Shown piece after piece: positions 1-5,682 of a stretch of DNA of 6,980 nt. The notes below the pieces were generated by a model. It worked only from the letters and a program-made list of their open reading frames with translations. It searched no databases and had not been told where the DNA came from. Every line of letters starts with the position of its first letter. The first letter of the stretch is position 1. Both the position numbers and the translations under genes were made by a program. This DNA is from Candidatus Raymondbacteria bacterium RIFOXYA2_FULL_49_16. Its GTDB lineage: Bacteria > Fibrobacterota > OXYB2-FULL-49-7 > XYB2-FULL-49-35. The stretch spans positions 1 to 6,980 of the forward strand of contig MFYT01000087.1 of NCBI GenBank assembly GCA_001789205.1, in the 5' to 3' direction.

Positions 1-106
1 CAAGCGCTACCGAGTGATTCGGCTAAATCTTGCTCGGGGAAACCTCCTTGTCTCCTTGATGATGACTCATTGCCAGGTTAACCATATATGTATCTTCTTT
101 CGTTTC

Positions 107-140
107 TTTTGTGGCATGCAATTAACTGCATGCCACAAAA
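107..140. repeat. Perfect inverted repeat downstream of proS
   Basis: Two perfectly complementary 14-nt arms (107-120 and 127-140) are separated by a 6-nt loop (attaac). The element begins 18 nt after the proS stop on the proS transcript, so it would form the 3' stem-loop of that mRNA. It is not a classical intrinsic terminator: the T run is at the 5' base of the stem and the A run at the 3' base, on both strands, and no U tract follows the stem. It may be a stabilising 3' stem, part of a Rho-dependent end, or a protein-binding palindrome (the arms contain GCATGC). I see no convincing gene in the rest of 1-158. Confidence 0.75.
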
Positions 141-158
141 GCACACACTCAAAACACT

Positions 159-1871
159 CTAGTATTTTTTCTCTTGTATCGATTGCCGTATCATGTCCAC
201 TGCCTTGGCGATTTCCACATTCTCCTTGATCGCCCCTCTTCTGCTTTTCACCTCAACCATGCCCTGGGCCGCGGTCTTGCCCGCGATTATCTTATAGGGA
301 AAGCCGATGAGGTCCGCGTCCTTGAGTTTTACGCCCATGCGTTCATCGCGATCGTCGAGCAGTGCGTCAATACCTTGTTCTCTCAGCGAGATGTAGAGCT
401 TTGCCGCAATTTCCATTTGCACAGGATCATTTGGCGTGGCAGGCGTGACAAGGACCATGAAGGGCGCAAGAGACAGGGGCCAGACAATGCCATATTCGTC
501 GTGCGACTGTTCAATGGCCGCTGCCGCAGTCCGGCCAATGCCAATGCCGTAGCAGCCCATGATAAAAGGCCTTGACGCGCTTTCCCTGTCAAGAAACTGG
601 GCGTTCATGCTGTCGCTGTACTTGGTGCCCAGCTTGAAAATATGACCCACCTCAATGCCGCGGTGCGACTCAAGCGCCTTTTGTCCGCAAGCAGGACACA
701 TATCGCCCTTGCGGGTAATCCTTAGGTCAAAAAGCTCCGGCGCCATAAAGTCCCTGCCGTATTTGACGTTAACCAGATGAAAATCAGTGCGGTTGGCGCC
801 GGTATAGCCGTTTTTTATGAACTGGACCGATTCATCGGCAACCACGCGTATGTCCTTCATGCCAACAGGTCCGGCAAATCCAACATCAGCGCCGGTTATC
901 TTTTTGACCGTGGCGTCGTCGGCAAGCGCGAGCGTGGCTGCCTTAAGTACATTCTTCAGCTTCACTTCGTTGACCTCATGGTCGCCGCGCATAAGCACCA
1001 TGACCGGTGTGTTGTCAGCAGTGTAAATGAGTGTTTTTATCGCCTGTTTGGGCAGTTTTTTCAAAAAGGCCGACACCTCTTCAATGGTTTTTTTTCCTGG
1101 CGTGGGCGTCTCCTCAATGCCCTGCTGGGCCTCGGGAACATCGTCGCACCGCACTGGAAGCGCGCGCGCAGCCTCCACGTTCGATCCATAGCCGCAGGAA
1201 CACGAAAGCACCTCGTCTTCGCCGCTCTTGGCCAGAACCATAAACTCCTCCGAACCCGACCCGCCCATGTCGCCGTTGTCAGCGCCCACAATGCGGTAAT
1301 CAAGGCCGCAACGCTCAAAAATGCGGCAATAGGCTGCGCGCATGTTCTTGTATTCGGCGTCAAGACTCTCCTCGGTCTCGTGAAAACTATAGGCGTCCTT
1401 CATGATAAACTCGCGTCCCCGCATAAGCCCGAACCGCGGCCGGATTTCGTCCCTGAATTTGGTCTGTATTTGATACAGATTAATGGGCAATTGCCGATAT
1501 GACCTAACGTCAGAACGCACCATAAAAGTGATTACTTCCTCGTGCGTGGGGCCAAAACAGAATTCAGCCTCTTTCCGGTCTTTGAATTTGAGCAGAAGAT
1601 CGCCGTATTTGTCCCATCGGCCCGATTCTTTCCACAACTCGGCCGGGACCGCGTTTGGCATAAGCACTTCCTGAGCTCCTGCGCGGTTCATCTCTTCGCG
1701 TACAATGGTCTCGACCTTGCGGATGACCTTGAGGCCCAAAGGAAGATAATTATAGATGCCTGCGGCGACTTTGCGGATCAGACCCGCCCGCAGCATGAGT
1801 TTGTGGCTCTCGACCTCGGCCTCGGCAGGCACCTCGCGGAGCGTGGGAGCAAGCAGCGATGACATTTTCAT
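159..1871 (-). CDS. proS: Prolyl-tRNA synthetase (ProRS, class II, bacterial type)
   Basis: It charges tRNA-Pro with proline in the cytoplasm. The 570 residues match the usual length of bacterial ProRS with an inserted editing domain. Visible in order: motif 1 ending at the proline of LMP (about residue 72); motif 2 from FRDE (139-142) through RGREF (151-155); a YbaK-like insertion domain at about 225-390 with IKTLIY (278-283) and GADVGFAGPVG (327-337), which in this family hydrolyses mischarged Ala-tRNA-Pro; RGIEVGHIFKLGTKYS (404-419); motif 3 GCYGIGIGR (439-447); and a C-terminal anticodon-binding domain. Four cysteines (C224, C226, C392, C395, the last two in CPACG) could form a metal site; that is inference. 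The start at 1871 is preferred over the in-frame ATG at 1865 because an AGGAAAGGG Shine-Dalgarno (1878-1886) sits 6 nt upstream of it. It follows lpxH by 16 bp, so the two are probably one operon. Confidence 0.97.
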   Translation of the reverse strand: MKMSSLLAPTLREVPAEAEVESHKLMLRAGLIRKVAAGIYNYLPLGLKVIRKVETIVREEMNRAGAQEVLMPNAVPAELWKESGRWDKYGDLLLKFKDRKEAEFCFGPTHEEVITFMVRSDVRSYRQLPINLYQIQTKFRDEIRPRFGLMRGREFIMKDAYSFHETEESLDAEYKNMRAAYCRIFERCGLDYRIVGADNGDMGGSGSEEFMVLAKSGEDEVLSCSCGYGSNVEAARALPVRCDDVPEAQQGIEETPTPGKKTIEEVSAFLKKLPKQAIKTLIYTADNTPVMVLMRGDHEVNEVKLKNVLKAATLALADDATVKKITGADVGFAGPVGMKDIRVVADESVQFIKNGYTGANRTDFHLVNVKYGRDFMAPELFDLRITRKGDMCPACGQKALESHRGIEVGHIFKLGTKYSDSMNAQFLDRESASRPFIMGCYGIGIGRTAAAAIEQSHDEYGIVWPLSLAPFMVLVTPATPNDPVQMEIAAKLYISLREQGIDALLDDRDERMGVKLKDADLIGFPYKIIAGKTAAQGMVEVKSRRGAIKENVEIAKAVDMIRQSIQEKKY

Positions 1872-1887
1872 ACAAGACCCTTTCCTG

Positions 1888-2631
1888 TTATTCTATGGTG
1901 AACCGGTGCATGGTGAACTGGCCGTTTTCGAGTATAGTGTAATCGTAATCGCGCAGCCAGTTGCCCGTATTGACATAGGTTTTTCCGTTAAAATCGGCCA
2001 AATCGGCATAGTGGGTATGGGCGACAACAATGGCGTCGAGATTTTCTTTTTCAAAGAGAACCTTAGCAGCCGCGCGGTATTTGGCCTTCACTTCCTCAGT
2101 ATTTTTCGGATTGCTTACAAATCCTCTGCTCAGAGAGGATATTTTCTTTGCAAGATAGAGGCCAAGGGTGGGATGGATGAGCCGGTAGAGGCGTGCATTC
2201 AGACGGCTGCGGAGAAGGCCTTTGAAAACGACCTGTGATACGTCCCGTTTCAGGAGCCCATTACCATGATGTATAAGGACCCGCTTGGTGTCTATAGTCT
2301 CTGTAATCGGGGTAAAGTGGACCTCGATGCCCACCTCGTTTTCCATGAAATCGCCATACCAGAAATCGTGGTTGCCTCCCACATACACGACCCGTATGCC
2401 AGCGTCGACCAGTGATCGGAGCGCGCAGAGTTCCCTGAAGTGCTCCTTTGGGACAACCGCGCCGAATTCAAACCAGAAATCGAACATGTCGCCCACAAGG
2501 TAGAGAGTGCGCGCTTCACTTGTAATTTCTTTGCAGAAACGGACAAAGGCCCGTGGACCTGGATGGCCTTTGGTAAAATAAAGCGCGCCAAAATGGGCGT
2601 CGGACACGAAAAAGGACTTTGTGCGCAGCAT
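1888..2631 (-). CDS. lpxH: UDP-2,3-diacylglucosamine diphosphatase-like metallophosphoesterase (LpxH type)
   Basis: It is predicted to cleave UDP-2,3-diacylglucosamine to lipid X and UMP in lipid A synthesis, at the inner face of the inner membrane. The 247 residues carry the calcineurin-like metal-site motifs in order: SDAHFG (D11, H13), GDMFDFW (D48), GGNHDFW (N87, H88), HHGNGL (H121/H122) and AHTH (H205, H207). The overall layout, including FDFWFE and the terminal GNWLRDYDYTI block, resembles the LpxH variant of Bacteroidetes and related phyla more than the E. coli enzyme. Oddities: HGN replaces the usual HGD, and the last motif is AHTH, not GHTH. A different UDP-sugar or nucleotide phosphoesterase remains possible. 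The ATG at 2631 has no clear Shine-Dalgarno, but no other in-frame ATG, GTG or TTG lies just upstream. A strong terminator (2742-2776) separates it from the genes before it, so it should have its own promoter in 2632-2741; I could not identify one confidently. Confidence 0.85.
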   Translation of the reverse strand: MLRTKSFFVSDAHFGALYFTKGHPGPRAFVRFCKEITSEARTLYLVGDMFDFWFEFGAVVPKEHFRELCALRSLVDAGIRVVYVGGNHDFWYGDFMENEVGIEVHFTPITETIDTKRVLIHHGNGLLKRDVSQVVFKGLLRSRLNARLYRLIHPTLGLYLAKKISSLSRGFVSNPKNTEEVKAKYRAAAKVLFEKENLDAIVVAHTHYADLADFNGKTYVNTGNWLRDYDYTILENGQFTMHRFTIE

Positions 2632-2741
2632 GGGATAAAAAATACATGGAAACCAAGGCGAATTCCCAGCATCTTCTGACTATTCCGCTTTTTCCTGGGC
2701 GCAGAAAAATGTATTCAGGAACGCGCATCCATACCCTGATT

Positions 2742-2776
2742 AAACAAAACGGCCCCGCCAAGTCCTGGCGGAGCCG
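2742..2776 (-). terminator. Intrinsic terminator ending the minus-strand RNA
   Basis: On the minus strand the stem arms are 2776-2766 and 2760-2750: 11 pairs with one G-U, extended by two A-T pairs, and a 5-nt loop. TTTTGTTT (2749-2742) follows immediately. This is a textbook GC-rich hairpin plus U tract. It lies downstream of the epimerase gene and the candidate small RNA, and upstream of lpxH, so it insulates lpxH from them. The plus strand has only a weak T tract, so it acts mainly in the minus direction. Confidence 0.85.
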
Positions 2777-2797
2777 TTCAAAGCTTAGGGTGCCCCT

Positions 2798-2833
2798 AAA
2801 AAAGCCTTGTTGCTAGCAAGCCTCACAAGAGGC
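2798..2833 (-). terminator. Possible internal terminator or attenuator
   Basis: On the minus strand, GCCT (2833-2830) plus TGT (2827-2825) can pair with ACAAGGC (2810-2804) around a 2-nt bulge, and TTTTTT (2803-2798) follows directly. A competing perfect 5-bp hairpin, GCCTC-TTGT-GAGGC (2833-2820), uses the same left arm, so the two folds exclude each other, as in attenuators. Part of the left arm being shared is visible; regulation is inference. It may simply be the first of two tandem terminators. Confidence 0.3.
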
Positions 2834-2858
2834 CCCTATTCTACTTTGGTAGATAATA

Positions 2859-2871
2859 GGATCACCTCCTT
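2859..2871 (-). promoter_or_regulatory. 13-nt perfect complement of the 16S rRNA 3' end
   Basis: The minus strand reads AAGGAGGTGATCC, the exact reverse complement of the canonical bacterial 16S terminus GGATCACCTCCTT. A 13-mer match by chance in a window this size is very unlikely. Eleven of its bases lie in the unpaired linker between the pseudoknot and the next hairpin. A ribosome-binding site this strong should precede a gene, yet no ATG, GTG or TTG occurs at a normal distance. The only triplet at the right spacing is ATT, opening a 14-codon frame. Confidence 0.6.
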
Positions 2872-2875
2872 CCAT

Positions 2876-2924
2876 CGGGGAAACGTGATACGCGCCGGGA
2901 ATTTCCCCGTAAAATTAGCGGCGC
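2876..2924 (-). other. Predicted H-type RNA pseudoknot
   Basis: In minus-strand order, GCGCCG (2924-2919) pairs with CGGCGC (2897-2892), and CGGGGAAA (2909-2902) pairs with TTTCCCCG (2883-2876). The stems of 6 and 8 perfect pairs interleave as S1a-S2a-S1b-S2b, with loops of 9, 4 and 8 nt. That is compatible with a classic H-type pseudoknot, or with two alternative hairpins. It ends 4 nt before the anti-16S element, so folding could control access to that site. Confidence 0.45.
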
Positions 2925-2935
2925 AGCAGACCGTA

Positions 2936-2964
2936 ATTATAATATACTATAAATTTCCTGAAAA
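2936..2964 (-). promoter_or_regulatory. Sigma-70-type promoter for the candidate small RNA
   Basis: On the minus strand, -35 TTTTCA (2964-2959, 4 of 6 matches) is followed by a 17-bp spacer and a perfect -10 TATAAT (2941-2936). Transcription would start near 2929-2930. The -35 lies inside the last codons of the epimerase gene, so this is a promoter embedded in a 3' end. Confidence 0.5.
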
Positions 2965-3864
2965 TGCCCATTCAACCGTATTGTAGATGGTATGGCGCGG
3001 TGAAAAACCGAGGTTGCGCGCCTTTGCGAGACTAATCTCAAACGAAAAGGCATCGGGTGTTGCAACGCCATGAATGGACGCGGGCTCTTTTTTTGTCATA
3101 TATTCGGCCAATTCCTGGTAATCAAACGCGTTTGGTCCTGCAATGTGGAAGATCTCTCCGTACGTGGACGCGTTCTTCAGCGCCCAAACAAAGGCAGCGG
3201 CAAGGTCGCGGGGATCAACCACATGGCGTTTCAGCGGCTTGCCGTGCATATCAAGGGGAACAACGTAGAAATTTTCGCCCGCATCCAGTTTTTTCCTTAG
3301 ATCATCGGACAGGTACCGCTTCCACCCGCCAAGCCGGGGATGGCACAACTGCGTTGCACGCATGCCTTCCATTATCCACGATCCACGCAAAACCGTTATG
3401 GGCATCCTGAATTTCCTCGCGTATTGGAGTGCCACGGTTTCCTCAAGAATTTTAGACAACCCATATTCGTCGTCCACAAAAAGATAGGGCGTTGTCTCGT
3501 CGAACAAGGCCGGATGCTCGTAATCGTAGATAGGGACCACGTTGTCGCCCGAGAGAAGGATGACCTGCGGCAAACGGTCAGATGCGCGCGCAGCCTCGAG
3601 CACATGGTAAAAACCGCCCACATTGACCTGTAGGAATTTTTCCTTGTTCCCTTTCACCGTGGCCAAATGACAGATGCAATCCACCCCTTCGCACGCCTTT
3701 TTAATCTCCGCTGGATTGGTCATATCGCCTGTCATCTGTTCAACGCCCGCTATGTGTATCGGCGTGGCATGCACCAGTACGCGGACCTGGTGCCTTTCCT
3801 GAACAAGCCGATTGACAAGTAATGGTCCAAATTTACCGGTTGCGCCCGTGACAAGTATGTTCAT
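2947..3864 (-). CDS. NAD(P)-dependent epimerase/dehydratase family protein (extended SDR)
   Basis: The 305 residues form an extended short-chain dehydrogenase/reductase. An N-terminal Rossmann glycine motif GATGKFG (residues 7-13) binds the dinucleotide, followed by GDMT (46-49) and CHLAT (65-69). The catalytic set is S105 in LLSGDNVV, and Y134 and K138 in YGLSK. RHVVDPRDLAAAF and FHIAGPNAF match conserved C-terminal blocks of sugar epimerases and related reductases. No transmembrane segment or signal peptide is apparent, so it is likely cytoplasmic. The substrate cannot be told from sequence; nucleotide sugars are typical of the family, but no sugar-pathway genes are nearby. An AAGGCGG Shine-Dalgarno sits a few nt before the ATG at 3864. 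The aldehyde dehydrogenase gene ends 204 bp upstream, so co-transcription is uncertain. Confidence 0.88.
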   Translation of the reverse strand: MNILVTGATGKFGPLLVNRLVQERHQVRVLVHATPIHIAGVEQMTGDMTNPAEIKKACEGVDCICHLATVKGNKEKFLQVNVGGFYHVLEAARASDRLPQVILLSGDNVVPIYDYEHPALFDETTPYLFVDDEYGLSKILEETVALQYARKFRMPITVLRGSWIMEGMRATQLCHPRLGGWKRYLSDDLRKKLDAGENFYVVPLDMHGKPLKRHVVDPRDLAAAFVWALKNASTYGEIFHIAGPNAFDYQELAEYMTKKEPASIHGVATPDAFSFEISLAKARNLGFSPRHTIYNTVEWAFSGNL

Positions 3865-3894
3865 GATAGCCGCCTTTTTTCAACCATTAATATA

Positions 3895-3924
3895 AATATA
3901 ACACTAATCCCGTTTTTTCCACAG
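3895..3924 (-). promoter_or_regulatory. Possible promoter of the epimerase gene
   Basis: On the minus strand, TATATT (3900-3895) can serve as -10, with a weak -35 CTGTGG (3924-3919) 18 bp upstream. A second TATATT overlaps at 3894-3889. The -35 abuts the GTGACA/TGTCAC palindrome, which is a typical place for an operator or activator site. Confidence 0.3.
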
Positions 3925-3941
3925 GTGACAGGTTTTGTCAC
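3925..3941. promoter_or_regulatory. Palindromic operator candidate GTGACA-N5-TGTCAC
   Basis: Perfect 6-bp inverted arms are separated by GGTTT. The site lies upstream of the epimerase gene and directly next to its possible -35, consistent with binding of a dimeric regulator. The spacing does not fit a CRP site (TGTGA-N6-TCACA). Which regulator binds, if any, is unknown. Confidence 0.35.
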
Positions 3942-4009
3942 ACTTCATCGTTATGTTTATAAGCATATATGCCAGAAATAAGGTGCGATGCATTTGCACA
4001 GAGCCATAT

Positions 4010-4025
4010 CCTGAAAGGTTTCAGG
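4010..4025. repeat. Short inverted repeat downstream of the aldehyde dehydrogenase gene
   Basis: CCTGAAA (4010-4016) and TTTCAGG (4019-4025) are perfect 7-nt arms. On the plus strand TGCC and then five Ts follow, so it could be a weak plus-strand terminator, but no plus-strand gene ends here. On the minus strand it lies about 45 nt after the dehydrogenase stop without a U tract. The rest of 3942-4068 shows only small palindromes such as GCATATATGC (3963-3972). Confidence 0.35.
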
Positions 4026-4068
4026 TGCCTTTTTCAGATCAGTAAATGTTTTTTTAATGCTCGCATAA

Positions 4069-5436
4069 TTATCCCAATACCCGTTTCAGAATTGAAAGTT
4101 TTTTTCCATAGGGTGCATACCTGAGGGGAATGTCAAAAAAGAAATGGTTTCGTAGAATACTTTTGTGGTGCGAGAACGCGTCAAACGAGGCTTTACCGTG
4201 ATACCGCCCCATACCGCTCGATCCCACGCCGCCGAAAGGGAGATGCGGCCCGATAAATTGAAACATGACGTCGTTAATGCATCCGCCGCCGAAACCAAGG
4301 CTGTTGATAACAATATCCTGGGATTTCTTGTTTTTTGAAAAGAGATAAAGGCCCAGAGATTTTGGCCGCGTTTTAAGGTCTTCGATAAGTTGTTTAAAGT
4401 CAGTGAATTCGAGCACGGGTAGCAATGGGCCAAAAATCTCCTGCTGCATAACTGGATCGACCCAGGTTACATTGTCGATCACAGTTGGGGCCAGGTAGCG
4501 CTGCACTTCATCATGCTGCCCGCCTGTACGCAGATTTCCCCGGTTCAACAGGGCGCTAAGCCGCTGGTATTGCCGGTCATTCACGATCCTGCCGAAATCT
4601 TTGCTTTCTTTTGGATCAGCACCGAAGAACCGGGTGATCCAATCTTTAAGGGCAAGAACAAGCTCTTCTTTGATTGAGCTGTGTGCGGCAATATAATCGG
4701 GCGCCACGCATGACTGGCCAGCGTTAAAAAACTTGCCCCAGGAGATCCGTTTTGCGGACAGTGAAATGTCCGCAGAGTCATCAACGATACAGGGGTTTTT
4801 GCCGCCCAGTTCCAAGGTGACCGGCGTCAGATTGTTTGCAGCTGCTTTGAGGATTATTTTTGCCGAGTCCGGACTGCCGGTGAAGAATATTTTATTAAAC
4901 GGAAGATTTAAAAGCGCTCCCCCTTCTTCACGGCCGGCCTGAACCACGGTTACGTGCCGTGGTTCAAACGTCTCATCAACGATTCTTTTTATACACTGGG
5001 ATGAATGCGGGGCCTGGGAGGAGGGCTTTATCATAACGCAGTTTCCAGCGGCAACAGCGCCCACAAGCGGGCAGAGCGACAAAAGGAAAGGAAAATTCCA
5101 TGGGCTAATGATAAGGCAGATGCCAAAGGGTTCAGGAATTACAAAGGATCTGGAAGGAAAAGAAACAAGCGGTGTCCGGGTTTTTATCGGCGCACTCCAC
5201 GACTCAAGATTCGACAAAGCATGTTTTATTTCGTGCAGTACTATGCCGAGGTCCGCAGCATACGCTTCAAAAGCGGGCCTGGATAAATCCTTTGCCAGGG
5301 CATCGAGAATATCAGGTTCCCGTTTCCGTAAGACCGTTTCAAACTGCTTCAGGCTATCTTGCCGGAACGGCAGAAGCCGGGTTTCGCCTTGAAGGTGAAA
5401 CGCATGCTGCACCTGAAACTGCGATTTAATATCCAT
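4069..5436 (-). CDS. Aldehyde dehydrogenase, class 3 (ALDH3) type
   Basis: It oxidises an aldehyde to the carboxylic acid using NAD(P)+. All main family elements are visible across 455 residues: PWNFPF with the oxyanion-hole N114, IKPS (K137), the coenzyme loop FTGSPDSAK (185-193), TLELGGKNP with general base E209, NAGQSC with catalytic C243, and QEIFGP (E333, F335). The C-terminal block PFGGVGSSGMGRYHGKASFD (400-419) is highly characteristic of ALDH3 and fatty or coniferyl aldehyde dehydrogenase relatives. The length of about 455 residues, shorter than the roughly 490 of other ALDHs, also fits ALDH3. The specific aldehyde cannot be inferred. The ATG at 5436 has a weak Shine-Dalgarno; an in-frame stop lies about 27 nt upstream, so no much longer form exists. 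It appears to be the first gene of the minus-strand run. Confidence 0.93.
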   Translation of the reverse strand: MDIKSQFQVQHAFHLQGETRLLPFRQDSLKQFETVLRKREPDILDALAKDLSRPAFEAYAADLGIVLHEIKHALSNLESWSAPIKTRTPLVSFPSRSFVIPEPFGICLIISPWNFPFLLSLCPLVGAVAAGNCVMIKPSSQAPHSSQCIKRIVDETFEPRHVTVVQAGREEGGALLNLPFNKIFFTGSPDSAKIILKAAANNLTPVTLELGGKNPCIVDDSADISLSAKRISWGKFFNAGQSCVAPDYIAAHSSIKEELVLALKDWITRFFGADPKESKDFGRIVNDRQYQRLSALLNRGNLRTGGQHDEVQRYLAPTVIDNVTWVDPVMQQEIFGPLLPVLEFTDFKQLIEDLKTRPKSLGLYLFSKNKKSQDIVINSLGFGGGCINDVMFQFIGPHLPFGGVGSSGMGRYHGKASFDAFSHHKSILRNHFFFDIPLRYAPYGKKLSILKRVLG

Positions 5437-5459
5437 ACTACCAGAAATATACTTTGCAT

Positions 5460-5465
5460 ATTATA
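5460..5465 (-). promoter_or_regulatory. Possible -10 box of the aldehyde dehydrogenase gene
   Basis: A perfect TATAAT on the minus strand lies 23 bp upstream of the ATG. At 17-18 bp spacing the -35 region is poor (GAAACA at best). TTGTCA is present but only 10 bp away, too close for a standard promoter. A short 5' UTR would result. Confidence 0.3.
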
Positions 5466-5559
5466 TTCCAGGATATGACAATCTGTTTCATGAAGATAGT
5501 TACGTGCGTTTTTCCATGGAAAAGGTCGCAGACCTAACGCTTTTGGATACTTGACCAGA

Positions 5560-5590
5560 CTAGTGCCATGACCATTTATTTTTTTCACTT
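5560..5590. repeat. Imperfect direct repeat, left copy
   Basis: This 31-bp sequence begins CTAGTGCCATGACCA and ends in CACTT. It matches 6913-6943 at 27 of 31 positions in the same orientation, with no gaps. The pair brackets the yjdF-like pseudogene and the 140-residue ORF. It may be a remnant of a repeat family or of a small mobile element; no transposase is present in the window. Confidence 0.6.
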
Positions 5591-5615
5591 CGAGTTAAAG
5601 AAAGACCCCTGTTTT

Positions 5616-5650
5616 GTCATTTCGAATCAGCCGCAGGCTGATGAGAAATC
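5616..5650. repeat. REP-like palindrome (GTCATTTCGA ... GAGAAATC)
   Basis: The unit opens GTCATTTCGA and closes GAGAAATC. It folds into a stem of ATTTC/GAAAT (5 bp), a symmetric GA/GA internal loop, ATCAGCC/GGCTGAT (7 bp), and a GCA loop. Intergenic palindromes with these same outer sequences and a variable centre are, from my general knowledge, common in several Gram-negative genomes. It sits about 33 nt upstream of the yjdF-like start. Confidence 0.6.
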
Positions 5651-5682
5651 CCCTTGGTTTTAAATGTCTTAGAACAACGGAG

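Larger units (their letters stand above)
2742..2930 (-). ncRNA. Candidate structured small RNA with anti-16S sequence
   Basis: This gene-free interval has its own promoter-like sequence (2936-2964) and a strong terminator. In transcript order it holds an H-type pseudoknot layout (2924-2876), a single-stranded linker containing most of AAGGAGGTGATCC (2871-2859), a hairpin at 2860-2835 (6 + 4 bp with a 2-nt bulge), a 5-bp hairpin at 2833-2820, a 10-bp palindrome TTGCTAGCAA (2819-2810), a U6 run (2803-2798), a 6-bp hairpin with 3-nt loop (2799-2785), and the terminator hairpin. The only ORFs are about 20 codons or less and lack properly spaced starts. I do not recognise tmRNA, 6S, SRP, RNase P or a common riboswitch class. 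It could instead be an unusual long 3' UTR of the epimerase gene or a leader for a tiny peptide. Expression and function are inference; the structures are visible in the sequence. Confidence 0.5.

Noticed and set aside
23-85. A 20-codon minus-strand frame containing AAGGAG and AAGGAGG
   Set aside because: There is only a weak upstream Shine-Dalgarno, no recognisable product, and no start codon placed after the internal AAGGAGG. Too little support.
777-1502. A 241-codon plus-strand ORF opposite proS
   Set aside because: It lies entirely antisense to the well-supported prolyl-tRNA synthetase and its translation resembles no family; it is a shadow ORF.
2631-2672. N-terminal extension of lpxH from upstream ATG codons
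   Set aside because: The upstream ATGs at about 2649 and 2672 are in other frames, and the protein already begins with the expected beta strand before the SDAH motif.
2859-2871. GGATCACCTCCTT on the plus strand as the 3' end of a 16S rRNA gene or fragment
   Set aside because: The bases upstream show none of the conserved 16S terminal helix sequence (no AAGTCGTAACAAGGT-type stretch). Only the 13-mer matches, so an anti-16S element on the minus strand fits better.
2816-2878. A 20-codon ATG frame on the minus strand running through the anti-16S element
   Set aside because: It has no ribosome-binding site before its ATG and the strong Shine-Dalgarno lies inside it. It is too short and structured to call as a gene.
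3920-3943. CRP-type site upstream of the epimerase gene
   Set aside because: The half-sites TGTGA and TCAC are separated by 9 bp instead of the 6 bp a CRP dimer requires.
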